Assembly (NCBI RefSeq): GCF_025905425.1
Contig: NZ_CP109603.1
Location: forward strand, 2,888,001-2,952,000
DNA: 64,000 nt
Reading direction: 5' to 3'
Source of the DNA: Pseudomonas putida
GTDB lineage: Bacteria; Pseudomonadota; Gammaproteobacteria; Pseudomonadales; Pseudomonadaceae
A model generated the notes under the pieces. It worked only from the letters and a program-made list of their open reading frames with translations, searched no databases and was not told the DNA's origin. The stretch's first letter is position 1, and every line of letters starts with the position of its first letter. A program made the translations under genes and the position numbers. Of the stretch, positions 45,265 through 53,252 are shown piece by piece.

Positions 45265-46319
45265 CCAAGCCATTGGAAACGCTCTGGTACACCCACAGCC
45301 CCGTGCCAACCGGCCTCGGCATTGCCGTGCAATCCGGGCGCCTGGCCGAGGCCTTTGCGCCGTTCGGCACCAACATCCAGTCGTTGCGCGAGTCCAGCGA
45401 ACGGGAGGTACGTGAAGCCCACTACGACCATCACCTGCAAAACTCCGTGCGCCACGGCGGCAACATCCCGGCGATCTGGGCCTACGCCAGTGGCGTCGAA
45501 ACCCGCGTACTGGGGTTGTCGTGGAGCGATGAAGTGCAGTTGATCCTGACCACCGAAGAGAGTGGTGTGCGCAGTATCCGCGACCTCAAGAACCGCCGCT
45601 TTGGCCTGCCCAAGTGGGCCAATGTGCAGATCGACTTCACCCGCGCCCAGGCCCTGCGCGGGCTGGAAAACGCGTTGAAGCTCGAAGGTTTGAACGTGGC
45701 CGATGTCGAACTGGTCGACTACCCCTACGGCGGCACCTACAGCGACGATGCCAAGCAGCACCTGTATGGCGCCGAAGTGAGCCTGGACACCAGCCGTTTC
45801 AGCCGCCGCAACAACGAACTGATCGGCCTGTTGCGTGGCGACATCGATGCGATCTTCCTCAAAGGCGCCCATGCCGTTCACCTGGCCCACGAATTCGGCC
45901 TGCGCGTGGTGGTCGACACCGGTAGCCACCCCGACCCGCTTATCCGCAGCAATAACGGCACGCCGCGCACCTTGACCGTGGACCGGCACCTGCTGGAAGA
46001 GCATTTCGATGCCAGCCGCACGCTGGTCGACACCGTGCTGCGCACCGAGCAGTGGGCCTGGGCCAACCCTGAGGAGACCCGGCGTTTTCTGGCCCGCGAG
46101 CTGAACACCAGCGAGTACTGGGTGGCAGCGGCGTATGGTGACGATGCCCACCGGCGCTTGCGCACGACCCTGGACAGCCGCTCGATCGAGGCGTTGCAGG
46201 ACTTCACCGAGTTCCTGTTCAGGTGGGGGTTCATACCGCGCCGCTTCGATGTGCGGGAGTGGATCGACTTTAGCGTGCTGGAGCGTGTGATCGGCTCGAC
46301 TTCGCGGTTGGCTGTTTGA
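45261..46319 (+). CDS. DszB-like paralogue with Ser in place of catalytic Cys
   Basis: 352 aa, clearly a tandem duplicate of the preceding gene (shared stretches such as IDFTRAQALRGLENALKLEG and DTGSHPDPLIRSNNGTPRTL). No signal peptide; it starts MTKPLETLWYTHSPVPTG. The position of C15 is S13 here, while H54 and the R64-H-G-G motif are kept. Cys27-to-Ser is known to inactivate DszB. The protein has a single Met and no Cys. It overlaps the previous gene by 4 bp, so the pair is translationally coupled. It may be a dead partner forming a heteromer, an in-cell binding protein or an enzyme with different chemistry. Function not established. Confidence 0.7.
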   Translation: MTKPLETLWYTHSPVPTGLGIAVQSGRLAEAFAPFGTNIQSLRESSEREVREAHYDHHLQNSVRHGGNIPAIWAYASGVETRVLGLSWSDEVQLILTTEESGVRSIRDLKNRRFGLPKWANVQIDFTRAQALRGLENALKLEGLNVADVELVDYPYGGTYSDDAKQHLYGAEVSLDTSRFSRRNNELIGLLRGDIDAIFLKGAHAVHLAHEFGLRVVVDTGSHPDPLIRSNNGTPRTLTVDRHLLEEHFDASRTLVDTVLRTEQWAWANPEETRRFLARELNTSEYWVAAAYGDDAHRRLRTTLDSRSIEALQDFTEFLFRWGFIPRRFDVREWIDFSVLERVIGSTSRLAV

Positions 46320-46324
46320 ATTTG

Positions 46325-46344
46325 GGGGCGCTTTGCGCCCCTTT
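46325..46344 (+). terminator. Rho-independent terminator after the DszB-like pair
   Basis: Perfect stem GGGGCGC / GCGCCCC with a TTT loop and a short TTT tail, five bases after the stop. Same stem as the mrdA terminator at 9727. It separates this unit from the TonB receptor unit, which has its own sigma-54 promoter. Confidence 0.8.
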
Positions 46345-46436
46345 CGCAGGACAAGCCCGCTCCCACAGGGATTGCAGCAACCTTTGGACTGTTGCCCCCA
46401 CAACCTCTGTAGGAGCGGGCTTGTCCCGCGAATGGG
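46340..46436. repeat. Inverted REP pair
   Basis: REP core CGCAGGACAAGCCCGCTCCC near 46345-46370 and its inverted copy TAGGAGCGGGCTTGTCCCGC near 46410-46430, the latter extending GAATGGG. Spacer about 36 bp. The left copy abuts the terminator hairpin. Confidence 0.88.
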
Positions 46437-46489
46437 TTACAAAGCAGCCCCCGGCAATCCCACCCCGAAACTGCTGCCTGACCCGCACC

Positions 46490-46505
46490 TGCTGCCCCAG
46501 CAGCA
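46490..46505 (+). promoter_or_regulatory. Candidate activator site (16-bp palindrome, unit 2)
   Basis: TGCTGCCCCAGCAGCA, the TGCTG-N6-CAGCA pattern again, 86 bp upstream of the -24 element at 46591. Weaker half-matches (TGCTG followed by imperfect right arms) occur at 46472 and 46522. Confidence 0.62.
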
Positions 46506-46590
46506 CCCGCCAAGCACCCCACTGCTGCCCTACCTGCAACAGCCCCCTTAAAATCAAATTTAATTCATATAATTCAATATCTTACAAACA

Positions 46591-46606
46591 TGGCACAGTC
46601 CCTGCT
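46591..46606 (+). promoter_or_regulatory. Sigma-54 promoter of the TonB receptor unit
   Basis: TGGCACAGTCCCTGCT: intact -24 box and a CTGC -12 box with the obligatory ten-base GG-to-GC spacing. An AT-rich stretch (46550-46590) lies just upstream, a possible IHF or bending region. It is 43 bp before the ATG at 46649, nearly the same distance as in unit 1. Confidence 0.82.
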
Positions 46607-46648
46607 CTAGCTCTCCCCAACAACGCTTTACATACGGGGAGATCCACC

Positions 46649-48892
46649 ATGCACCAACTCCATCCACTGGCCCGCCAGATCAGCCTCGCGCTGCTGTTGG
46701 CCGGCACTGGCGGCCAAGCCGTCGCCGCCAGCGAAGACACCAAGACCGAGCCAGCCCTGGAAACCGTCACCGTCACGGCCCAGCACCGCGAGCAGACCCT
46801 GCAGGAAGTACCGGTCGCCGTGTCGGCGATCAAGGGCACCAGCATCACCGCCGACGGCGTGCGCTCGATGGGCGACATCACCACCTTCGTACCCAACGCC
46901 TCCGCCAAAAACCCCGACGGCGATGGTCGCCCGCGCTGGTACATCCGTGGCCTGGGCACCGGCGACACAGGGGCCGCGACGGTGTTCCCGGTGGGCATCT
47001 ACGCCGACGATGTCTACCTCAACGCACCGATCGCCGGGGGCGGCCCTCTGTTCGACCTCGAACGCATCGAGATCCTGCGCGGGCCGCAGGGCACCCTGTA
47101 TGGCAAGAACACCACGGCGGGCGCAGTCAACGTGATCTCCAAAAAGCCGACCTTCGACACCGACGGCTACGGCACCGTCGGCTTCGGCAGCAAGAACGAA
47201 CGCATCCTCACCGGTGCCATCGGCGGCGCGCTGGTGGACGAAAAGCTGGCCGGTCGGGTGTCGCTGTACTCCGAAGAGCGTGATGGTTTCCAGAACAACG
47301 ACTTCGACGGCAACACCTATGGCGACGTGAACAAGAAGGCGATCCGCCTGCAGTTCCTCGCCCAGCTCAACCCCGACCTGGACGCGCTGCTCAAACTGCA
47401 CAGCCGCCAGTTCAAGGGGGACGGCAGCAACGGCTCGCTGCCCGTAGGCCGCTACTACAACGTCGGTTACGAACGCCCCCATGGCCGCGACATTTCGCTC
47501 AACGTCAACGAAGATTACCGCCTCGACCACGACGGCGCATCGCTGACCTTCAACTGGTACCTGGGCGACTACACCCTGACCTCGATCAGCGCCTACGACT
47601 ACATCCGCAACCGCTCGACCAGCGACGCCGACTACACCCCCTACGAAGTCAACGGCGCCGCAATCACCGACAACAGCTACCGCCAGTGGTCGCAGGAGCT
47701 GCGCCTGGCGTCGCCGGAAGACCGCCCGCTGCACTGGCTGGCAGGCGCCCACTACTTCCATGAAGACCTGGACAGCTCAGCCCAGCGCATCATCACGCCG
47801 GGCCCGACCCCCAACGGCACCGGCTCCAATCAGGTCGGCACCACCGCATTGCGTGACCTGGGTTACGACCACCGCACCGACAGCTACGCGCTGTTCGGCA
47901 ACCTGACCTACGACTTCACCGATGACTTCAGCGTCACCGGTGGCCTGCGCTGGACCCAGGAGAAAAAGGACATCGACCTGGACCTGGTGCAACTGACCCG
48001 CGCCACGGCCAACGGCCCGCTGATCCCGCTCGGTGGCGTGGGCAGCAACGGCAATCGCCAGGAAGACAAGACCTGGGAAGCCTGGACCTACGACCTGACC
48101 CCCGAGTACCGCATCAACGACAACCTGCGGGTGTTCTTCCGCTACGCCCACGGCTTCCGCTCCGGCGGTTTCAACACCGGGCTGTCGACCAGCCTTGCAC
48201 AGCTGACCACGGTCGATCCGGAAGAGCTGGATGCCTACGAGCTTGGCCTGAAATCCGAATGGTTCGACCGCCGCTTGACGGTCAACGCCAACGTCTTCTA
48301 CTACGACTACAAAGACATCCAAGTGAACCTGCTGACGGTCAACAACGGCGTCCTCACCACCGCCTTGACCAACGGCGCCAAAGGCAAGGTCAAAGGTGCG
48401 GAGCTGGAGATCGAAGGCCAGCCGACCGACCGCCTGCACCTGCGTGCGGCGGTGTCGTTCCTCGACACCGAGTACACCGATTTCAAGAACACCAACCCCA
48501 CCACCGGCGCTGTGACCGGCGACTACAGCGGCAACAGCTTCGTGCGCTCACCGCGCAACGTGGTGTCGCTGGGGGCCGACTACACCATCCCGCTGCAGGT
48601 CGGCGGCAAGCTGGTGGCCGGTGGCGACGTGAGTTTCCGCGACAAGGAGTACTTCCTTGCCGACCGCCAGAGCAGCGCTGACGAAACCCTGAGCCAGCCG
48701 CACTACACCCTGGCCAACGCCCGCCTCACCTGGTTCAGCCCCGACGACAAGCTGAGCGTGACCGGCTTCGTCAATAACCTGACCGACCGCCGCTACCAAG
48801 TGCATGGCCGGCCCAACGGGACCGCCGGGCAGTACGTGATCACCTACGGCGACCCCCGCACGGTGGGCCTGAGTGTCACCAGCCGCTTCTGA
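46649..48892 (+). CDS. TonB-dependent outer membrane receptor 1
   Basis: 747 aa from the ATG at 46649. Signal peptide (HPLARQISLALLLAG, cleaved about residue 27), then a TonB box-like ETVTVTA (about 38-44), plug domain (VPVAVSAIKG to GPQGTLYGKNTTAGAVNVISKKP, about 55-165) and a 22-strand barrel ending in Phe (GLSVTSRF). Family of siderophore-type and aryl/alkyl-substrate receptors. Only two Met, including the start, and no Cys, so the mature protein holds a single sulfur atom in about 720 residues. It is driven by its own sigma-54 promoter, next to the desulfurisation operon. I infer uptake of an organosulfur compound. Confidence 0.88.
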   Translation: MHQLHPLARQISLALLLAGTGGQAVAASEDTKTEPALETVTVTAQHREQTLQEVPVAVSAIKGTSITADGVRSMGDITTFVPNASAKNPDGDGRPRWYIRGLGTGDTGAATVFPVGIYADDVYLNAPIAGGGPLFDLERIEILRGPQGTLYGKNTTAGAVNVISKKPTFDTDGYGTVGFGSKNERILTGAIGGALVDEKLAGRVSLYSEERDGFQNNDFDGNTYGDVNKKAIRLQFLAQLNPDLDALLKLHSRQFKGDGSNGSLPVGRYYNVGYERPHGRDISLNVNEDYRLDHDGASLTFNWYLGDYTLTSISAYDYIRNRSTSDADYTPYEVNGAAITDNSYRQWSQELRLASPEDRPLHWLAGAHYFHEDLDSSAQRIITPGPTPNGTGSNQVGTTALRDLGYDHRTDSYALFGNLTYDFTDDFSVTGGLRWTQEKKDIDLDLVQLTRATANGPLIPLGGVGSNGNRQEDKTWEAWTYDLTPEYRINDNLRVFFRYAHGFRSGGFNTGLSTSLAQLTTVDPEELDAYELGLKSEWFDRRLTVNANVFYYDYKDIQVNLLTVNNGVLTTALTNGAKGKVKGAELEIEGQPTDRLHLRAAVSFLDTEYTDFKNTNPTTGAVTGDYSGNSFVRSPRNVVSLGADYTIPLQVGGKLVAGGDVSFRDKEYFLADRQSSADETLSQPHYTLANARLTWFSPDDKLSVTGFVNNLTDRRYQVHGRPNGTAGQYVITYGDPRTVGLSVTSRF

Positions 48893-48906
48893 GTTGCCCT
48901 TTCGGA

Positions 48907-48997
48907 CCCTATCGCCGGCAAGCCGGCTCCCACAGGTACTTCGCTGAGCCTGAGAACCGTGGGGGCCTGTGGGAGCTGGCTTGCCAGCGATAGGGCC
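48907..48997. repeat. Inverted REP pair (variant)
   Basis: A REP variant (CCCTATCGCCGGCAAGCCGG at 48907 and its inverted copy TTGCCAGCGATAGGGCC ending near 48997) between the two receptor genes. No sigma-54 promoter or palindrome lies here, so receptor 2 is probably read through from receptor 1. Confidence 0.88.
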
Positions 48998-49032
48998 AGC
49001 ACTGCCAATACATCATTCAGCAGGAATACCCC

Positions 49033-51480
49033 ATGCCCCACTACACCCCCTTGGCCAGCGCCATCGCCCTGGCCATCGGCAGCCTTGCCGTGCCCGCATT
49101 CGCCGCAGAACCCGCCGCCAACCTCGACACCGTGGTCGTGGTCGGCACCCACCGCAGCGACGTCACTGCCCTGCAGAGCGCCGCGCCCGTCGATGTGCTG
49201 AGCGGCGAAAAACTGCAAGAAACTGGCGCCAGCGACCTGTCCGCCGCGCTCACCGCCTTGTCGCCGTCGTTCAGCTTCCCGCAATCGCCGCAAGGCGCCT
49301 TCGCCGGCTCCATCGCCCAAGGCGCCTCGTTGCGCGGCCTGGCCTCCGACCAGGTGCTGGTGCTGGTCAACGGCAAACGCCGCCACACCAGCGCCAACGT
49401 CACCCGCCAAGGCCTGGTCAACGCCCGCGGCGCGGCGGCGGTGGACCTCAGCCTGATCCCGCTGTCGGCCATCGAGCGGGTGGAGATCCTGCGTGATGGC
49501 GCGGCCGCCCAGTACGGTTCGGATGCCATCGCCGGGGTGATCAACATCGTCCTCAAGGAGCGCGACGACGGCGGCAACGCCGGCTACCGCTTCGGCGGCT
49601 ACAACAAAGGCGACGGCCTGCAGCGCAAACTCAGCGGCTGGAAAGGCTTTGCCTTGCCCAACGACGGCTTCCTCACCCTGGCCTTCGACGCCGGCAGCCA
49701 GGACCCGGCCAGCGATACCCGCGATGACAACCGCATCTTCTACCCAGGCTCGACCAGCATCGACACCCCGCGTGAGCAAAACAACCGCTACCGCAACTGG
49801 CGCTGGGGCTCGGGTAACGTCTCTGACCAGTACAACTTCACCGCCAATGCCGAGATGGGCGTTGGCGAGGGCTTGAGCGCCTACGGCTTCGCCACCTATG
49901 CGCACAAGAACTCCGACGCCGAGAACTTCTTCGACCCGCCCACCACCCTGCGCAACAACTACGGCAGCGTGGCCCTGGCGCGTTACCCCGACGGCCGCCT
50001 GCCGGTCACCCGCTATGGCCTGGAAGACTTTGCCGTCACGGGCGGCCTGCGCTTTGAAAACGAAACCCTGGGCAACTTCGACCTCGCGCTGAACTACGGC
50101 AACAACCGCGTCGACTCCACCGACCGCGACGCGATCAACCCCAGCTGGGGCAACGCCAGCCCATCGACCATCTACACTGGCCGCCGCGAAGCGGACCAGA
50201 CCAACCTGACGCTGGACTGGACCCGCGACTACGCTAACGACTGGCTGTTCAAACCCCTGACCGTGTCGGCAGGGCTGGCCTGGCGCCAGGAGAACTACGA
50301 CCTCACAGCAGGTGACGCAGCCGGCTGGTCCAACGGGCCGCTGTTCAACACCATCGATCCCGTGTCTGGCCGGCGCATTCCCGGTTATTACTCGGGCATC
50401 ACCCAGGTCGATGCGGTGTCACTCGACCGCCGGGTGATCGGTGCCTACTTCGATGTCGAAGCCCAGCTCACCGAAAAATTCCAGGCGGGCGTCGCGGTGC
50501 GCAGCGAGCACTATTCGGACTTTGGCGACACCACCAATGGCAAGCTGTCGCTGCGCTACGACTTCACCCCTGAAATTGCCGCACGGGCCAGCGCCAGCAC
50601 CGGCTACCGGGCGCCGTCGTTGGTGCAGAGCGGGTTGTCATCGTTCAGCGTGCAGGTGGTCGAGCAGCCACCGGGCAGCGGCAACTGGGTCGAGGTGCAA
50701 CAGCGCACCCTGCGTGCCGACAGCCCGGAGGCGGCGCTGCTGGGTGGCAAGTCGCTCAAGCCCGAGGAATCGACCAACGTCTCCGTGGGCCTGGTCTGGC
50801 GTCCGCTGCCAAACGCCTCGCTTACCCTGGATGCCTACCGCATCGACATCGACAACCGCATCACCCTGTCCGACCAACTGCCGTCGTCGGTGGTCACGCC
50901 CATTTTCGCCGGCACGCCCTACGCCAATATCCAGAGCGCTGCGTTCTACACCAACATCGCCGACACCCGCACCGATGGTTTCGAGCTGGTCGGCCACTAC
51001 CAGCTTGAGCTGGGCGGCTGGGGGCGCCTGGACTTCAACGGCGGCTATGCGCGCAACAACACACGCATCACCGGGCTGGACGATGTGGGCAGTATCTCCG
51101 GCAACCAGATCATCGGCCGCAACACCCAAGGCCTGATCGAGGACGGTACCCCCAAGGACAAGCTGACCTTGAGCGCCAACTGGCTGTATGACGGCTGGAG
51201 CGTCACCGTGGCGCAGCGGCGCTATGGCGAATGGCAGAGCCGCAACGCCGCCAACCCGGCGCTGGACCAGACCTTCGGGGCGCAGTGGGTGACCGACCTG
51301 GATGTGTCCTACCGCTTCGACCTGGGGCTGACCTTGTCGGCGGGCGCGATCAACCTGTTCGACAGCCACCCGGACAAGCTGGAGGGCGCGCAGCTGTATG
51401 GGGTGCCGAAGTATTCCATCACAAGCCCCGAGGGCGCGCAGGGAGCGTTCTACTACACCAGCGTCAGTTACGATTTCTGA
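49033..51480 (+). CDS. TonB-dependent outer membrane receptor 2
   Basis: 815 aa. Signal peptide (PLASAIALAIGSLAVPAFA, cleaved about residue 24), a TonB box-like LDTVVVVGTHRS (about 31-42), plug domain (SAAPVDVLSGEKL ... RVEILRDGAAAQYGSDAIAGVINIVLK, about 48-180) and a barrel that ends in Phe (YTSVSYDF). It belongs to a different TonB receptor subfamily from receptor 1 (the AQYGSDAIAG plug signature). Only two Met and no Cys. It follows receptor 1 after a REP pair. Two unlike receptors suggest two related ligands or two chelated forms. Confidence 0.88.
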   Translation: MPHYTPLASAIALAIGSLAVPAFAAEPAANLDTVVVVGTHRSDVTALQSAAPVDVLSGEKLQETGASDLSAALTALSPSFSFPQSPQGAFAGSIAQGASLRGLASDQVLVLVNGKRRHTSANVTRQGLVNARGAAAVDLSLIPLSAIERVEILRDGAAAQYGSDAIAGVINIVLKERDDGGNAGYRFGGYNKGDGLQRKLSGWKGFALPNDGFLTLAFDAGSQDPASDTRDDNRIFYPGSTSIDTPREQNNRYRNWRWGSGNVSDQYNFTANAEMGVGEGLSAYGFATYAHKNSDAENFFDPPTTLRNNYGSVALARYPDGRLPVTRYGLEDFAVTGGLRFENETLGNFDLALNYGNNRVDSTDRDAINPSWGNASPSTIYTGRREADQTNLTLDWTRDYANDWLFKPLTVSAGLAWRQENYDLTAGDAAGWSNGPLFNTIDPVSGRRIPGYYSGITQVDAVSLDRRVIGAYFDVEAQLTEKFQAGVAVRSEHYSDFGDTTNGKLSLRYDFTPEIAARASASTGYRAPSLVQSGLSSFSVQVVEQPPGSGNWVEVQQRTLRADSPEAALLGGKSLKPEESTNVSVGLVWRPLPNASLTLDAYRIDIDNRITLSDQLPSSVVTPIFAGTPYANIQSAAFYTNIADTRTDGFELVGHYQLELGGWGRLDFNGGYARNNTRITGLDDVGSISGNQIIGRNTQGLIEDGTPKDKLTLSANWLYDGWSVTVAQRRYGEWQSRNAANPALDQTFGAQWVTDLDVSYRFDLGLTLSAGAINLFDSHPDKLEGAQLYGVPKYSITSPEGAQGAFYYTSVSYDF

Positions 51481-51492
51481 TCAGCGACCGCG

Positions 51493-51572
51493 CTGGCTTC
51501 TTCGCGGGCAAGCCCGCTCCCACAGGCCTTGCACCAACCTGTGGGAGCGGGCTTGCCCCGCGAAGACGCCAG
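51493..51572. repeat. Inverted REP pair
   Basis: REP TTCGCGGGCAAGCCCGCTCC (51500 region) and its inverted copy starting CCTGTGGGAGCGGGCTTGCC at 51538, with only about 11 bp between them. It lies between receptor 2 and the ABC transporter unit. Confidence 0.92.
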
Positions 51573-51592
51573 CACACCTGTTGCTGACGGCC

Positions 51593-51608
51593 TGCTGCTG
51601 GAGCAGCA
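51593..51608 (+). promoter_or_regulatory. Candidate activator site (16-bp palindrome, unit 3, copy a)
   Basis: TGCTGCTGGAGCAGCA has 7-bp arms around GG: TGCTG-N6-CAGCA. It sits 62 bp upstream of the -24 element at 51670. Confidence 0.63.
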
Positions 51609-51614
51609 GCCCTG

Positions 51615-51630
51615 TGCTGCTCCAGCATCA
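51615..51630 (+). promoter_or_regulatory. Candidate activator site (16-bp palindrome, unit 3, copy b)
   Basis: TGCTGCTCCAGCATCA differs at one base from the site at 42902-42917. It begins 22 bases after copy a, two helical turns, and 40 bp before the -24 element. Confidence 0.6.
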
Positions 51631-51669
51631 CCTCGTGCTCAGCCCCCGTACTTCCGGGCCTTCACCGCC

Positions 51670-51685
51670 TGGCACAGCTCTTGCG
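51670..51685 (+). promoter_or_regulatory. Sigma-54 promoter of the ABC importer unit
   Basis: TGGCACAGCTCTTGCG: -24 TGGCAC, five-base spacer and -12 TTGC, with ten bases between GG and GC. It is 38 bp before the ATG at 51723. The first eight bases TGGCACAG are shared by all three sigma-54 promoters of this region. Confidence 0.87.
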
Positions 51686-51722
51686 ATAGCCCTTTCTATC
51701 GTCTGCTTTCCCAAGGCCCGCC

Positions 51723-52475
51723 ATGCGCTTGCTCTCGCCCCTCTCCTGGTTGATCTCCCCTGTGGCCCTGCTCGCACTCTGGGCCGTGCTGGCCAACAGC
51801 GGTCTGTTCCCTGCCAACTTGCTGGTGCCACCCCTGGAGGTCTGGCGCAGTTTCAGCGAGCTGTTGGCCACCGACGAACTGCAGGCGCACCTGGCCGCTA
51901 GCCTTTCGCGCCTGGCCCTGGGTTTTGTCGGCGGCGCGCTGGGCGGCCTGGCCTTCGGCACCGCATTGGCCTTGTCGAAAACCGTGCAAGCCTACTGCGC
52001 ACCGCTGTTTCACACCCTTCGGCAGGTGCCCAGCATCGCCTTGATCCCGATGTTCGTGCTGCTGTTTGGCGTCGATGAAACCTTCAAGATTGTCATCGTT
52101 GCCAAGACCGCGTTCTTCCCCGTGGCCCTGGCCACCTGTGAAGGGGTGCGCGCCATCCCGCGCAGCCACTTCGAAGTTGCAGCGGTGTACCGCCTGCGCT
52201 GGCCCACGCTGGTGGGCCGTATCGCCCTTCCCGCGGCCGTGCCGGCGATCGTCACTGGTATCCGCATCGCCCTGACTCGCGCCTGGGTGGTGCTGGTGGC
52301 ATGCGAACTGCTGGCGGCAGATAGCGGGCTGGGCCAGATGATCGAAATGGGCCGGCAGATGCTGCGTATCGACGTGGTGATGGTCGGCGTGGTGGTCACC
52401 GGGCTGATCGGCTTCACCCTTGACTACGGCCTGCGTCGCGTCGAACGACGCTTTACCGGCTGGCAGAGCCGCTGA
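51723..52475 (+). CDS. ABC transporter permease (SsuC/TauC type), subunit 1
   Basis: 250 aa. BPD-type inner membrane permease with about six hydrophobic segments: residues 10-25, 60-85, 100-120, 125-140, 180-200 and 215-235. The cytoplasmic EAA-loop region is recognisable at VAAVYRLRWPTLVGRIALPAAVPAIVTGIR (about 151-180), which contacts the ATPase. It resembles SsuC/TauC permeases for sulfonates and taurine. It is first in a three-gene unit under a sigma-54 promoter. Unlike the soluble and outer membrane proteins of the region, it is not depleted in Met and Cys. Confidence 0.88.
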   Translation: MRLLSPLSWLISPVALLALWAVLANSGLFPANLLVPPLEVWRSFSELLATDELQAHLAASLSRLALGFVGGALGGLAFGTALALSKTVQAYCAPLFHTLRQVPSIALIPMFVLLFGVDETFKIVIVAKTAFFPVALATCEGVRAIPRSHFEVAAVYRLRWPTLVGRIALPAAVPAIVTGIRIALTRAWVVLVACELLAADSGLGQMIEMGRQMLRIDVVMVGVVVTGLIGFTLDYGLRRVERRFTGWQSR

Positions 52476-52485
52476 GGAATTGCTG

Positions 52486-53241
52486 ATGACACTGAAAAAT
52501 CTGCGTGGCCTGGTGTTGCCGTTAGTGCTGCTCGGCGCCTGGGAATACGCCTCGCGTCAAGGTGCTGCCGGTGCCTATGCCTTCGTGCCACTGGCCCAGG
52601 TCGGTTCGGCATTGACCGAACTGCTGGGCAGCGGCGAACTGCTGGTCAACCTAGGGGCCAGCCTGCTGCGCACCTGCACGGGCCTTGCCATCGGCGTTGT
52701 CGCGGGCATCGGCCTGGGCGCCTTGATGGCCCTGTCGGTGCCGGCCAACCGCCTGATCGCGCCGCTGTTCCATGCCCTGCGCCAGGTGCCGATGCTGGGC
52801 TGGATCCCCTTGATCGCCCTGTGGCTTGGCAACGGCGAAAGCGCCAAGCTGCTCATCGTCAGCCTGGCGGCTTTGTACCCCATGGTGCTCAACACCTTCG
52901 AGAGCCTGCGCCAAGTCGAGGGCCAGCACCGCGAGGCTGCCCGGGTGCTGATGCTCAGCCGCTCACAGCAGTTGCGCTTGATCCTGCTGCCCGCGGCCTT
53001 GCCGGGCATCGCCGCCGGCGTTCTGCAGGCGCTGGCGTTCGCCTGGGTGACCTCGGTGGGTAGCGAACTGTTCCTGTCCTCGGGCGCCGGCCTTGGCAGC
53101 CTGATGATGACCGCCGAGGCCGGCGCACGCATGGAGATCATCGTGGTCTGCGTGCTGTGCATCGGCCTGTGCGGCTACCTGATGTCCTGGCTCTGCACCC
53201 TCCTCTCCCGCCGCCTGCTGCGCTGGCGCCCGACCCGTTGA
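52486..53241 (+). CDS. ABC transporter permease (SsuC/TauC type), subunit 2
   Basis: 251 aa from the ATG at 52486, ten bases after GAGGAA. Same fold as the preceding permease, with membrane segments near residues 8-22, 60-85, 100-120, 125-142, 185-205 and 220-242. The coupling loop reads EAARVLMLSRSQQLRLILLP (about 150-170). Two non-identical permeases imply a heterodimeric channel, whereas SsuC and TauC usually form homodimers. The gene for the ATPase follows after 11 bp. Confidence 0.87.
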   Translation: MTLKNLRGLVLPLVLLGAWEYASRQGAAGAYAFVPLAQVGSALTELLGSGELLVNLGASLLRTCTGLAIGVVAGIGLGALMALSVPANRLIAPLFHALRQVPMLGWIPLIALWLGNGESAKLLIVSLAALYPMVLNTFESLRQVEGQHREAARVLMLSRSQQLRLILLPAALPGIAAGVLQALAFAWVTSVGSELFLSSGAGLGSLMMTAEAGARMEIIVVCVLCIGLCGYLMSWLCTLLSRRLLRWRPTR

Positions 53242-53252
53242 AAGGCCCGACC

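Noticed and set aside
44194..46319. Standard periplasmic sulfonate-binding proteins of the ABC importer
   Set aside because: No signal peptide or room for one, not in the importer unit, and DszB active-site residues are present. Kept only as an alternative.
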